Notes under the pieces: generated by a model
Told to the model about the DNA's origin: nothing
What the model saw: only the letters and a program-made list of their open reading frames with translations
Database searches by the model: none
Assembly: GCF_958979055.1 (NCBI RefSeq)
Contig: NC_084896.1
Span: 8,870,501 to 8,934,500, forward strand
From: Alnus glutinosa
Taxonomy: Eukaryota > Streptophyta > Magnoliopsida > Fagales > Betulaceae
Reading direction: 5' to 3'
DNA length: 64,000 nt
Translations under genes and position numbers: made by a program
In this document: positions 23,503 through 35,041 of the stretch, piece by piece
Layout of the letters: each line of letters starts with the position of its first letter
How positions within the stretch are numbered: position 1 is the first letter of the stretch

Positions 23503-23657
23503 CACATAAGTATCCATCAAGTGTCCATAAAAAAAATGAGGTGGCTGTCAAAATCATCATTTGATCAAAATCACTATTTGATCAATCACACGCTCAATGG
23601 TGATTTTAAAAGCCACCTCATTTTTTTATAGACACTTGATGGATACTTATATGACAT
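23503..23657. mobile_element. Near-perfect hairpin MITE
   Basis: Left arm TGTCACATAAGTATCCATCA; right arm reversed TGTCATATAAGTATCCATCA. Pairing continues through AGTGTC(C/T)ATAAAAAAATGAGGTGGCT and beyond, leaving only a small loop with TTTGATCAAAATCACTATTTGATCA. An RNA across it would form one long stem. Non-coding. Confidence 0.75.
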
Positions 23658-23809
23658 ACTCCTAGGATTCCAAATCCAATGGTGCATTATGCCGGAGGAT
23701 CTCTCAAACTTATGGAGGAACTTCTCGCTCTTGAGGTGGAAAGTCTGGGGGGTTGATACGATACCAGAGGATGCATGATATTGCTGATCGTGGCCACTCT
23801 AGCCTAAAG

Positions 23810-25180
23810 GCATTACTTATATGGGGAGCATTGTGAAATCTTTGCTGATCACAAGAGTTTGAAGTACCTCTTCACCTAGAAAGAGTTGAACATGCGTCAA
23901 AGAAGGTGATTAGAACTATTAAAGGATTATGAGTGCACTGTTAACAACCGTCCAGGAAAGGCAAACGTCGTGGCAGATGCTCTTAGTAGGAAATCTGCAT
24001 CGGGATTGGTGGCGGTGACATTCACCACCCAAAGGAAAATCCTACTAGAAATGGAGAGAGCTGTAATTGAAGCGGTAGTTAGCGGTATGCAAACCTACCT
24101 CAGCAACTTGACATTGAAGCCGATCTTCATGGAATAGATCAAGACTGCATAATTGACCAATCCCGAAATGATCAAGATTCATGTAGAGACTGAGGAAAAT
24201 AAGCGACCAGACTTCAGCATTGCAGAAGACGACACATTGAGGTTTTGCAATAGACTGTGTGTACCAAGCAAACCGGAGTTGAGAAAGTTGATTTTGTCAG
24301 AACCTCACCAATCTCTATATACAGTACACCTTGGAAGTACCAAGATGTATCGAGACCTTTAGGAACACTTTTGGTGGAACGGGATGAAGATGGATGTTGC
24401 ACAATTCGTAAACCAATGTCTCACATGTTAGTAAGTCAAGACAAAACTTCAGAAACCATCAGGAACACTCAAGCCACTACACAGTCCTGAGTGGAAGTGG
24501 GAGCATATCTCCATGGATTTTGTCATAGGATTACGGAAGGCGCTAAACGGTCAAGACGCTATTTGGGTAGTGGTTGATCGGCTAACTAAGTTAGCACACT
24601 TCATACCTTTCAAGACCACGTCTACTATCGATCTAGTGGCGAAGATCTATGTTCGAGAAATTGTACACTTGCACGGAGTACCTATATCGATCGTGTCAGA
24701 TTGTGACCCTCGCTTTACATCAAGATCTTGGCAGAGCTTACACTCAGCATTGGGGTCAAGATTAAATTTCAGTACGACTTTTCATCCTCAAACAAATGGA
24801 CAATCTGAGAGGAAGATTCAAACTCTAGAAGATATGTTAAGGGCATGCATACTAGATTTCAAGGGTAGTTGGATTTAGTATATTCTGTTAATAAAGTTCA
24901 CATAGAACAACAGTTTCCAAGCAAGTATCGGCATGACACCATACAAAGCACTTTATGGGAGGAAATGTTGATAGCCTTTATATTGGGATGAAGTTGGTGA
25001 AGGGCAACTGATCGGACCAGAGATTGTCCAAGATACTCATGAGAAGATTGCACTCATCAGGGATAGGCTGACCACAGCTCAGAATAGACAGAAGAGTTAT
25101 GCAGATAATAGACAGCGAGAATTGGAGTTTGAGGTAGGCAAAAAAGTATTTCACAAAGTATCCCCAATGAAGGGAGTTCT
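23810..25180 (+). pseudogene. Gypsy RNase H and integrase (broken)
   Basis: RNase H end: YGEHCEIFADHKSLKYLF, then a stop and frame changes, NNRPGKANVVADALSRK. Integrase: the zinc-binding region is partly preserved (LYTVHLGSTKMYRDL, WWNGMK, C..C). The catalytic core has Asp in SMDFVIGL, Asp in SDCDPRF and Glu in NGQSERK, so D,D,E are all present. The C-terminal region (PLYWDEVGEGQLIGPEIVQ, KVSPMKG) follows in shifted frames. Several stops (for example the TAG near 23878 and the TAG at about 24876) and frameshifts make it inactive. It is cut at 25180 by the solo LTR and resumes at 29850. Confidence 0.85.
25176..25180. repeat. Target-site duplication GTTCT (left)
   Basis: GTTCT immediately before the TG of the solo LTR; the identical GTTCT follows the terminal CA at 29845-29849. 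Confidence 0.9.
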
Positions 25181-25732
25181 TGTAAAGACCAAGAAATTTA
25201 ATAGGCGATTTATCAAATAATAAATCGTATTTATTAAATAGATAGGATTAATAATTTTATTTTAGGTAATAATAATTGTATTATCAAAATAAAATAAGCT
25301 TAAGATAAATAATTGAAGGAATAATAATTATTATAGTGGGGTCAAATGTTAATTATTAAATGAAATGATTTTAATAAAATGGGGTCCCACTTTAATTCAC
25401 ATAAGTTGAGGGTTTTAAAAATAAAAACAATCTCCCCTTGCCACGTGGCATTACCCGGTTGGTTGGAAGGATTTTATTATCTACTCTTAGCCACTCGCGT
25501 CGCGCCACGTGTCCCCACCCTATCTTTTCTCCTTCTTCCCTCTTTTTCTCTTTCTCCCTCACGCAGGTCCAGATCTCTCTCTCTCTCACCGCACGATCTC
25601 TCTCCCTTCTCTTCTTCTTCTCTTCTCCCTTCTTCCTCCCTCTCTCGGCTCTGTCACGCGCAGCACCCTTCTCCTCTCTTTCTTCCTTTTCTTTTCCTCC
25701 TTCCTTTTTTTTCCTCTCCAGCAACGCAACCA

Positions 25733-25760
25733 CCCCCCCCCCCCCCCCCCCCCCCCCCCC
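25733..25760 (+). repeat. Poly-C run, 28 bases
   Basis: Uninterrupted C28 within the pyrimidine-rich part of the solo LTR. Flanking frames translate to poly-Pro or poly-Gly and are not genes. Confidence 0.9.
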
Positions 25761-28664
25761 GTTCCACACGCAGCCTGACCCCCTCCACTGCATTCCTCCT
25801 TCTCTCCTTCCGGTTTCACAGCACGATCTCCCTCTCCCCTCTCCCATTTTCTTCCTCCTTTCTCTTCGTATCACTCACGCACTCCCAAAAGAAGAGACAC
25901 ATGGAGACCGGGTGGAGAGCAGTTTGTGAGAATGAGATTTTGAGATGGAGAGTGTGATGGGTTCCGGCCATGGGAATTTTTGTAAGGTAAAATTTCCTAA
26001 CTTCTTGTATTTCCACTTTGCCCATTGAATATATGTTCTGAAATCTGGTTTCTTGGGGTTTTTGTTGCATTTTCCATATGGGTCTCTTCCATGGGATTGT
26101 TGTAGCTATCGGTAGGGTGGATTTCATGGGTTTTTAAAGCTACGAATTTAGGTGGCTTAGAATTCCAGATTTATGGGTTTGATTTTGATGGAGAAAATCG
26201 GTTGATTTGAGTGGGTTGTAGAACTCTACCCGGTTGAGTATTATGGGTATTGTAGGGCTTTTTGGATTGATATGTTCTTGGGTGCTTGACTTTGAGTTGT
26301 TTTGGTAGAGAAACCGAATGATAGTGGTAGACTTTCGTTATGAATTTTCTGTTAGATGATATTCTCGGGTTTAAATGAGTTATTGATTTTATTTATGTTT
26401 TATGTATAATGTTAAATGGAAATGGAGATTTATTTTTGGTGTTATTGAGAAAATTGGTTGGATTAGGTTTGTTGGAGGGATTGTGATTTTGGTTGGATGA
26501 TAACCGATTGATGAGGTTGGTTTATATTTTGTTGTTAGAGATTGAATTTAATTGTTGGATTGTTGTTTAGATTTGTGTTGAATGTCTAATGCTAATTCAA
26601 AATGGTGGAAAGGTTTGATTAATTTCTTATGGTGGCCATGTATGGAGAGAGTGATTTTAATGGGTGTTATGGTGGAATTCAAACTTAGTTTTGGAGTTGT
26701 AGATTGGGTGATAATGTTAGATTATGTTTATATGTGTATGGGGGCAATGTTTATGGGGGCATTGTGATAATGTCCATGGATGGGAGTTGGGGATTTGATG
26801 GGTGAATCTTAATTAAGTTCCCATACTATTGTTTGATGGAAATCTGAAATTAATTTTTGGGATCATTTGATGTGGTAGCCCAATAGTGAGTGAGATTTTG
26901 AAGGGTGTGGCTTTTATGTGGTTTGTAATGTTTGTAGTTCATATATTGTTGGTTTGGGGTTGATTTTTGGGTAACCCTTAATAGCTAAGGCCGATTATAT
27001 GTAAAGGGGTTTTGAGTTGTCTTGATGAATGGTCACGGATATTGAAGACTTGGTTGTTGGAGAATTTTGGCTTATTGTTAGAGTAGAAATTTTAATGACT
27101 AAGATTTACATTTTATGAATTTTAATGGGCTGTTTTGATAAGCTAAATGGTTACGAATAATGGTTATTTTAGAACCTAATTTAATGGGAAGCTAAGGTAA
27201 ATAGTTGGATTCTTTGCAACGGATCATTTGGGATAAATTAAGATAGGCATGAGTTTGACCTAGAGCTTAGGTGTAATGTGTAGCTTTGGGTCAAAGTATA
27301 AGCTTTAGTAACGAATATAAATTCTATACGTGATTGCAATTTAATTTCAAGAGTTATTGAATTAGTGCGTTAAATAAGGTTAATGTTCCATAACCTAAAC
27401 TACTAAGGTGGTTAGTAATTAATAAGGATTAAATATTAAAAATAAAGGTTAAGATGAAATTATTTTAAAATGGTAAATTATCTATGTAACCCTAAGACAA
27501 CAAATAGAAATTAGTAAGGAAGTTGAAGTACATAAATGTACTTTGAATCCAATAAGGGTAATTTAATAACTAGTCTACTTATCCATGCACGCAAAGTACT
27601 TAAGTGTGCTATTGGTTAGGTTTAAGAGAGGTGTATATATATATATAGTGTTAACTCTCTAGATTAGTAACAAGTCACTAATGAATTAACAATGATAATG
27701 TGACTTAATAATAGTAAGTAGACAAATAAAATACTAAATGTGTCTTAAAGATAATTAGATGAATAAAATATAAAACAAGGCTTGAACGTCAACCTAATAA
27801 TAGTTTAAGGTATCTAGCTAGCTTTAGAAGCGAGTAACACGACGTGTGAGCACACGGGTAGTTTTAGGGTCATAGAATGAGTCACATACCATAGTCTAAC
27901 GTTATAATGTTTGCAGGATAGTGTCCGGATTGGAGACCTCAATTGATTCTCCAATGTAGAGTCCAAGTGACTAGAATCTGAGAGGATGTTCAGGTCAAAG
28001 AGTCTAATGCAGCCAGGTGATATTTTACTCACTGAGAAACTGTTATTTTTATATATTATAGATTGCAAAATATATATATGTTTTATGAATCTGAACCAAC
28101 TGTATGTTGATTATCTGTTTTGGTTGATTTGAGTAGTTTCAACTATGTTCAAATAATATTAATGATGTTATGAAATGATGTATGGATGAAATGTGTAGAA
28201 TTATTTTTAAAGTATTTGAATGTGAGCTGCGGTTGAGATTTAAATTATGCATAGTAGAATAATAAAATTTCATGTTAATTGGTTTATTGTATTTGAAGAA
28301 AGCATGATTTGTAAAGAATAGGGAATAGAGTTTGAATTGTAAAGCATAAAGCATGAGCATAAAAGAAATGAAATGACAAAGTACAAAGAATGAAAGGAAT
28401 GAAAGGACAAAGCACAAGGAATGAAAGGATTGACATAAGGAATGGAAGGACAATCATGAGCATGCATATCATTGTTAAATTGTATAATGTTTTCATGATA
28501 TAGAATATTGTAGTTTTTGTACTAGACGTATTAGTATGCCTAAGAGTTTTAATGGCAAAAGAGCTTATGTATACTGCTATCGTCTAGTTGCATAATTTTA
28601 TAACATTGAGCTTGGACGAACAAAAATATTGTCATGGTTCGGTATGAGTAATACAACGTCCTAG

Positions 28665-29018
28665 GAGTAGGTAGATGAATTGGCGTGGCACGTCAGTAAG
28701 AAGTGCTTGGATACTCGAGTTTTACTCTAGTAGCCGCATGGACAACTACGTGCTCGACATGAAGTTGTAATGCCCTAGGATTTCGTTTTAACCATGTTCG
28801 GAAAATGATAGTAAGCTTGCACTAAAGAGCGAGATGGCATGTTTTGAGCTTAGTGTGCTTGGTTTTGACGCTATTGGTTGCGATATCGGTGTGGCTTGGG
28901 AGTAGGTAGATGGATTGTCGTTGCACATCAGTAAGAAGTGCTTGGATATCAGAGTCTTACTCTAGTAACCGCATGGACCACTGTGTGCCCGGCATGAAGT
29001 TGTAATGCCCTGAGGCAC
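28665..29018 (+). repeat. Internal 115-120 bp direct repeat in solo LTR 1
   Basis: GGAGTAGGTAGATG...CAGTAAGAAGTGCTTGGATA...CGCATGGAC...ATGAAGTTGTAATGCCCT occurs at 28665-28785 and again at 28898-29018. The second solo LTR has only one diverged counterpart (about 59637-59740). Confidence 0.75.
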
Positions 29019-29849
29019 AGTGTTATCACAGTTAATATCGTTAGGCCTATGTGCATTTGAGCTACCAACATAAAAGTATTATTGTAGGTGGGTTTATACG
29101 TGGTTGCTTCCATGCCAATGAGACTTCTACGTATGGGTCCAACTACATAGTAGGTTTTAAATGTTTCCTGATAGTCGGTGTTTGCTATATCAGCTATGGG
29201 GGTTTTCAAACAAAATGTTATAAAGTGGTAGCTGTTATAGTGTACGCGAGACTAAAAAAAAAAAAAAAAAAAAGTTGGTTCTTTGCGAAAACTCAGTTAG
29301 TTTAATATCACTGAAGTGGTGAACTCATAATTTCACCTATACGGATGTGGCAAACCCCCACAACCGTATAGATGATGTCCTTTTGGCTGCAGGTACTCGG
29401 GTTGTAGTTGATGAGGGTCGTAGACGTGCATTTGGGATATTATGACCGAAGCTTGCCGCGATGGTCGTAATTGTGCGACCATGGGCGTCCTCAGTTTTAT
29501 AGGTTTTGTTGTGGCTTGTGACGCATGTGTCACTCGTTATTGTATTAAGCCATTCTGTTATGTATTTATATTGTGGAAAGACGTAAACACATAGATATTA
29601 AATGGCTCTTGTTGTTATTAATTTATGATAGATGTTCAAGATTTGATTTCCGCTATTGAGTTTATGTTTTTCGCTGCATAGTAGTTAGATGTTGTACTCT
29701 GATTTACCAGGTACATATTATGGGGTATGTACCATATGTTGGCTTTGCGACACATCGTCGTGCCACTGTTAGGATCCATTAGTATTTTAAGAGATTAATA
29801 TTTATGAAATGTTTTGTATAAAAACAAAAAAATGGGTCGTCACAGTTCT

Positions 29850-30224
29850 CGCTTTGGTAAGAAGAGTAAGTTGAACCCTCGCTTCATCGGACCATTCGAA
29901 ATCTTGAAACGTATTGGGCCAGTGGCATATCGTTTAGCACTACTGCCAAATTTATCTAAAATTCATGACGTTTTCCATGTATCAATGTTACGAAAGTACG
30001 TGCAAGACCTTTCGCATGTTTTGGAAAGCGAACCACTTCAAATTCGCCAAGACTTGACATATGAAGAGGTACCAGTGCGAATAGTAGATAGGAAAGAAAA
30101 TGAGTTGCGTAGACGAAAGATTCTAATGGTTAAGGTGATGTGGAGCAATCACCGGACACCTACAGAGGCCTCTTGGGAATTAGAGGAGGAAATGAGAGCA
30201 AAGTACCCACAACTATTTGAGTGA
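29850..30224 (+). pseudogene. Gypsy chromodomain C-terminus
   Basis: Reads [19 protein letters not shown], then [20 protein letters not shown] (conserved end of the gypsy integrase), then a chromodomain: [45 protein letters not shown] and a stop at 30224. Chromodomains of this kind tether the integration complex to chromatin. This 125-codon piece is intact and continues the polyprotein cut at 25180. Removing the solo LTR and one GTTCT leaves the two parts one base out of frame, so the element was probably already frameshifted. Confidence 0.85.
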
Positions 30225-30314
30225 CTGATTGTATCATGAAACAAATGAAATTCTTTTTTTTAAAAAAAAAACTAAAATAAAAAAATTTCACTGTATTCAT
30301 TCCATGGTTGGTTG

Positions 30315-31530
30315 TAGGGTTGGCAAAACGGGTACGGGGGTCGACCCGTTTACGACCCATGGAGAACTGTGACCCGTTTAAGCTAGACTTAAACATGACC
30401 CGTTTATGTTAACGGGTCAGGGCACCAAACACGGCAATTTCACAGGTCACCCTATACGGCTCGTGACACCCATTTAGCATAATGGGTCGTATCGGGTCGA
30501 CACGACCCATTTGACCTGTTTAGTCATATGTTTTAGCCTTCCGTCTTCTCGAGCACTTTCTCAATCTTTATAACTAGCGTCTTATCCTCCTCCCAGACCT
30601 TCACATCCTCTTTGGTCATTCCAAGCATGTCGAACCTCATCTTGTACTCTATCTCGCCTTCTTTGATCTCCCACGATGTCCTTCCCCTGCTGTACCTTGC
30701 CCCCCCGCTTGGCAATAGCGAGGACCACCCACCAAAGTAGGCAAACAGGTCGTCCATCATCCTATCCATTGCGTCAATCATATGCTGAACCATCCTTGCA
30801 ATTGGAAATTGATCCCATAACCCTACACAATGGCAAACATGATACAACAGACAGACAGAGAGAAAAAGATAAAAAAAGATTGATGGACCTCTGCAAATGG
30901 TCAAGATTGTCTCTATTTTCCCTAGCTGCCATGGCCTTGATGCTGTTTTGGCTTAGAACTCTGCCAATTGGTTTGAAAGAGTGAGGAAGCGTCGAACATA
31001 GAGGCTTTGAAGAGTTACTGGTTCTCCCATATGGGAGAGGCAGAGAGACACACAAGTTTGAGACAGCTGCTTGAGGCATTTCCTGAGTTTCTAGGACGAC
31101 ATTCTGAAAGGGATTGTGTTTAAGGTGTTTTATTAGATCCTTAGACACACCAAACAATTGCTGTCAACAAGATTCGTGGGACTTCTTCTCTCCCTGATAT
31201 CAAGATGTGTCAAGCAAGAGGAAGAAGAAGGGGAGGCACTGAAGAAGAAGAAAATGGAAGAAAAAGAGGAGGAGGCGCGGCGTTGCAGCTAAAGGAAAGA
31301 GAAAAGAGGTTAGGGACTTAAGGGTTTGTTTTGGTATTTTCGGCTAATGTCTCTAACCTAATAAAAAAAAAAAAAAAAATAGAGTAATCGTGTCTGGCGG
31401 CCATGACACGACCCGCCAGACTGAGGTAAACGGGTCGACCCGTTTATGACCCAAACCTGTTTAAGGTAAACCCAAACCCGCTAATTTCGTGTCATGTTAG
31501 TGTCGGGTTGTGTCAAAATTGCCAGCCCTA
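30315..31530. mobile_element. hAT element carrying a host gene fragment
   Basis: Ends TAGGGTTGGCAAAACGGG (left) and, reversed, TAGGGCTGGCAATTTTGAC (right). It is flanked by a perfect 8 bp duplication GTTGGTTG (30307-30314 and 31531-31538), the hAT signature. Subterminal regions are rich in GACCCGTTT/ACGGGTC words. The middle carries, on the minus strand, part of a small heat-shock protein gene. It has no transposase. Inserted in the 3' untranslated part of the gypsy element. Its ends resemble those of the hAT remnant at 50.7-53.6 kb. Confidence 0.88.
30533..31157 (-). pseudogene. Captured organellar small heat-shock protein fragment
   Basis: Minus strand. The downstream piece (30822-30533) reads LWDQFPIARMVQHMID, DRMMDDLFAYFGGW, RGRTSWEIKEGEIEYKMRFD and MTKEDVKVWEEDKTLVIKIEK, then a stop. 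This is the N-terminal arm and first strands of the α-crystallin domain of plant organellar HSP20 (HSP21-like) chaperones. The rest of the α-crystallin domain is missing. The upstream piece (about 31157-30889) is Ser/Arg/Leu-rich and ends IKAMAARENRDNLDHLQR, like a transit-peptide region. Between them is a possible 66 bp intron (donor GTCCAT at 30888, acceptor TGTAG at 30823), but the two phases do not join cleanly. Such proteins prevent aggregation in plastids or mitochondria under heat. This fragment could not form a full chaperone. Confidence 0.75.
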
Positions 31531-31538
31531 GTTGGTTG

Positions 31539-32042
31539 CATGAATTAATTATTTGATTGAATCATTTGCCCTTACATACCTACATTTGCGACATCAATAC
31601 GGCAGACTCTTCAAACATCCTCGGGTACTCCTAGGACCATGACCTGATGTTACACTGTCGTGTTCAATGGACCAATCGAAATGGTTATGAGATCAACCGA
31701 CTTTGCCCGTTTACAATTTGGACACCGATTGTTAGGCGTGGTGGATGCCACCGATCAGCTTTAGGACTACGAACGATTCGTCAGAGGTATGGCAAGATGC
31801 CTATCATGAATTTCTTGCCACGTCTAGACCTTGAGTGTTTGGATGAGGAACCTACACCTCCCTCGGGGGGACCGACCCAGGATTCTGCACCTGCACTGAT
31901 TGAGATGACCACCGACACCCCTCCCGCTGGATCCCTCTCTGACCAGGCTTCAGTAGGTTAGTATGTGTATACTTGTTTGCTTCCATTTACTGTATTGTTG
32001 AAATAGCAATTCTGGGGATGGAATTTTTTTTTAGAGGGGAAG
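31539..32042 (+). other. Gypsy 3' spacer with unidentified 104-codon frame
   Basis: Between the chromodomain stop and the 3' LTR. A plus-strand frame (31647-31961) encodes 104 residues with a Pro/Thr-rich C-terminal half (EEPTPPSGGPTQDSAPA); I do not recognise it. It could be a remnant of an extra ORF or chance. The interval ends in AGAGGGGAAG (32033-32042), the polypurine tract that primes plus-strand DNA synthesis. Confidence 0.45.
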
Positions 32043-33533
32043 TGTTGTAACACCCTTATATTTGTACCTAGGAATTTGACCAAGGTCTTGAGCCTAAACT
32101 TAGGAACCATGTCATTAGGCCTAGTAAGCTTAATAAAGATTGGATCAAGCCCTCTAAAGAAGATCATGAAAAATACTTGATTTCATAAATTAATGATTAA
32201 TTTATAACATATGCCATATAGAACAATATGAAATGAAACCTTGTGATTTTAATGTAACATGACTTCTTTTAATTATGTGTATTAACTGTCTTCAAATTAC
32301 GCTTAATTATAGGTGATCCTTATTAATTAAGTGGTCTTGAAACCACAAGCCACTCCATGCATCAGACCGCTTAGGTAAAAAGAAAAGTGTCCTTTACATG
32401 GAGTAGACTAGTTAATAGGAGCAATTTTTCTTCATTTGGAAGAACAAGACTCCTTTTTGACTTCCCCCAAATAAGGAACATTGTTTCTTACAGCCAATCT
32501 TCATTTACACGTCCATCCCCTTCCCATTTCACTCCATCCACTCTTTCATTTTTCTCACCTCTCAACTTCTCCCAGAGCCCATCCTACTCCTTCATTGGAG
32601 AAACCTTTGAGCTCTAGTGTGATTTTGCCTTAACCTTGTAAGTAACTCATCTTCTCCTCTTTCAAGCTACCATTTATGTTATGCTTTAACTTATATGTTA
32701 TATTTTATTTGGGTATTTAAAACTATGGATTATCATGTTTCAACTTAGATGAAACATTTTGCCTATGCTGTATAAATATTAGTTTAAACCATGAAAATGT
32801 GACTATACTATTTTTTTAGGTAACTTAACCCATATATTGTCAAATTTCTTTTACATCATGAAAACACATGTTAAAACGACCTCATAAAAGCATGTGTTGT
32901 ACTCAAGCTTATGTACCTTATGTTTTATTTTCTTAAATCACATCTACCTTATCTTACATGACCAAGAGTTTTGTAAATGACCAAATGTATGAGCTCATGA
33001 ACACCACCTTGCTATAAAGAAGACTTCATAATGACCCTTTAGTAATATTTTTCATGGAAATGACATAGGATTCATACCAAAGGTTCATAGTTGTAAAACA
33101 ATGTGAAAAATTGTTTTAAAAATGAGTAATGAGTTTGGATTTTAGATTGGGTCATGATCTTTTATAACCAAAAAGTCTTATAGTATGGTTCTTTTGAACA
33201 ATAAATTATTTCTAAACATTAACACTTAAAAGTGATGTTAAAACTATTTTAAGAAAATATGATATTTCTTATATATGAAATCAAAAAAAAGGTTTTGAAT
33301 TAAATCTGGAAAATTTATTTCTATGACATGTTTGAGTGGGTGTTGAACCAAAATTTATTAAGTGAATATCTTTAGATGTGTTTTGGGCCAATCGGCCAAG
33401 TAGGCTAAGTGAAGAGCACTAGTTTAGACCCATTTAGTAAGTTTTGGGCCTTATTACTTTACCTAGTTAGGAGGATGTCCAAATGGGTCATTCTTGACCC
33501 AAGCCCTCATAAAAACAATTTTAAGATTCTTTT

Positions 33534-33574
<41 letters not shown>

Positions 33575-35041
33575 TTATTTATTTATTTTAAAAAAATCTT
33601 TCAAATAGGGGGAAGGGTTAGGAAGGTTGTGTAAGAGACGACATACTCCTAATTAGGGTATTTGAGTAGCTAGCTCCGAGCTAACCCAGATAAACTTTAT
33701 TGTTCAAGACTTAGCAGATCTAGGCATACCTTACTGTAGTAGCGAGGTAAGTGGTACTCCTTATCTTTTCCAAATGTATTTCAATTCCAAGGATTCTCAA
33801 ATCTTTTTTCTACTATACGTGTTATTATGGATTATTTTGAAAGTTTAATTACCCTACAAAGTAATGCTTTATTATTGTCTTAAATATTTTAATAACATGT
33901 ACTTGTTATGACATTTATCTTAATTTGTTAGTGCTTTATATATGCTTCTTTTTTTTTCTTTTTTTTTTTAATGTCATCATATGATTTAAAAAACTCATTA
34001 CATCAGAATGATTTATAACTAAGTTATCACTCAAAAGTGGGTGTAAACGCTCCGTATCAAAATGATGATTTCAAATGAGGGAAGCTTCTATTTTAGTGAT
34101 TTTTTCCAAAGGAAGAAAAGTTTCCATCTTAGGAAACTTTCCCAATAAGAAAAGTTTTTCGAGAAGAAGTGGTACCCTTTTCACGTGCTAAGTTAAATGA
34201 TTATTGAAAGTTTAAGGAAGTAAAGAATGAGTATGTGTAAGGTAAAACCAAATTATGTAAATGAAGGTTTTAAGACACTTGGCCTTAAGAAAAGAAGCAT
34301 GGTATTGGGCTAGATGGGGTGCACCACATTGAAGTACGGTTTCGGGAAGGTATGGCCATCACTAATGTCATGCTGAGTGCACCTAGAGGTTAATTAGCTG
34401 ACCAGGGCACCCTGAGGCCACGGGTGATGCCTGATCCTCGAAGGTTGGATAGCACAACCCCACACATATGGGGCGTAATAGTATGTAAGGTCATAAATGA
34501 CAAGTGAAAAGAAAAATGTTTTGAGGATAGAGAAATGATGTTTAACTCAAGTAATTACTTTATGTTATATGCTTAAGTCTCACCTTCAAATTTTAATTTT
34601 CTTTATTTCAAAAAGTCCCAACCTCAACCGATTTAACTCGGTTGGGAATATTACTTACTGAGCCTTTCGCTTACCCATTACTTTCTCCCACTTTTCAGGT
34701 TTTGAGACAGATGGGTAGGTGGCCAGAATGTTTAGACTTTTGGGGGTCATCATATCATCTACTATGTTACTTTATTGCATTTATATTCTGTCGAACTATG
34801 TGTTATGTTAGTAAGTCCTTTGCGCACAGACGAAAAAAAAGAAAGAAAAAGGATCACTTAACTTGTTAAGTCGTGTTGTTATGTACTCTTTATGTTAAGA
34901 ACTTAAGCTTCTGTAAAAATATTATTTTCTCATGGCATGCATGGTAGTAGTTTACAAGTACTCTAGCGTCCTAATATGTAACCTTGCGCCTCTGAAGCTT
35001 TAAGGCTAATGGGTTAAGCTCTTTTGGGTCTGGGTGTGACA
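32043..35041 (+). repeat. 3' LTR of gypsy element (3.0 kb)
   Basis: Starts TGTTGTAACACCC right after the polypurine tract and ends GGGTGTGACA; the ends are short inverted repeats as in LTRs. No gene. It contains an (AT)n run at about 33537-33568. No matching 5' LTR is in the window, so the element is truncated on its left side. Confidence 0.75.
33537..33568. repeat. (AT)n microsatellite
   Basis: About 16 AT units inside the gypsy 3' LTR. Confidence 0.9.

Larger units (their letters stand above)
25181..29844. mobile_element. 4.66 kb solo LTR (family L), insertion 1
   Basis: Begins TGTAAAGACCAAGAAATTT, ends GGTCGTCACA, and is flanked by exact GTTCT duplications. It interrupts the gypsy polyprotein between KVSPMKG and [14 protein letters not shown]. 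The first and last few hundred bases are not alike, so this is one LTR rather than a small element with two LTRs. No reading frame in it shows family similarity. Inside are a pyrimidine-rich tract (25515-25730), a C28 run (25733-25760), an (AT)n at about 27636 and a 115 bp direct repeat (28665-28785 / 28898-29018). A second copy is at 56040-60658 and a degraded inverted relative at 37180-39634. Confidence 0.85.
23660..35041 (+). mobile_element. Decayed chromodomain Ty3/gypsy element
   Basis: Pieces of one sense-strand element: RNase H (from about 23810), integrase (to about 25180), chromodomain (29850-30224), a downstream spacer, a purine-rich tract AGAGGGGAAG and a 3 kb 3' LTR (32043-35041). 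The 5' LTR, gag and RT are not in the window. Two younger elements sit inside it: a 4.66 kb solo LTR (25181-29844) and a gene-carrying hAT (30315-31530). The chromodomain C-terminus places it in the chromovirus (Tekay/Del-like) group. Confidence 0.8.

Noticed and set aside
25379..26127. Several 60-190 codon frames on both strands
   Set aside because: They consist of Ser/Leu/Phe or Arg/Glu/Gly runs from a pyrimidine tract and C28, inside a solo LTR. There is no family similarity.
28665..29018. Spaced direct repeats considered as a CRISPR-like or satellite array
   Set aside because: Only two units of about 115 bp, in a plant LTR. This is an internal duplication.
25181..29844. Long non-coding insertion considered as a host lncRNA locus or novel system
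   Set aside because: TG...CA ends, an exact 5 bp duplication and a second copy at 56040-60658 show it is a solo LTR.
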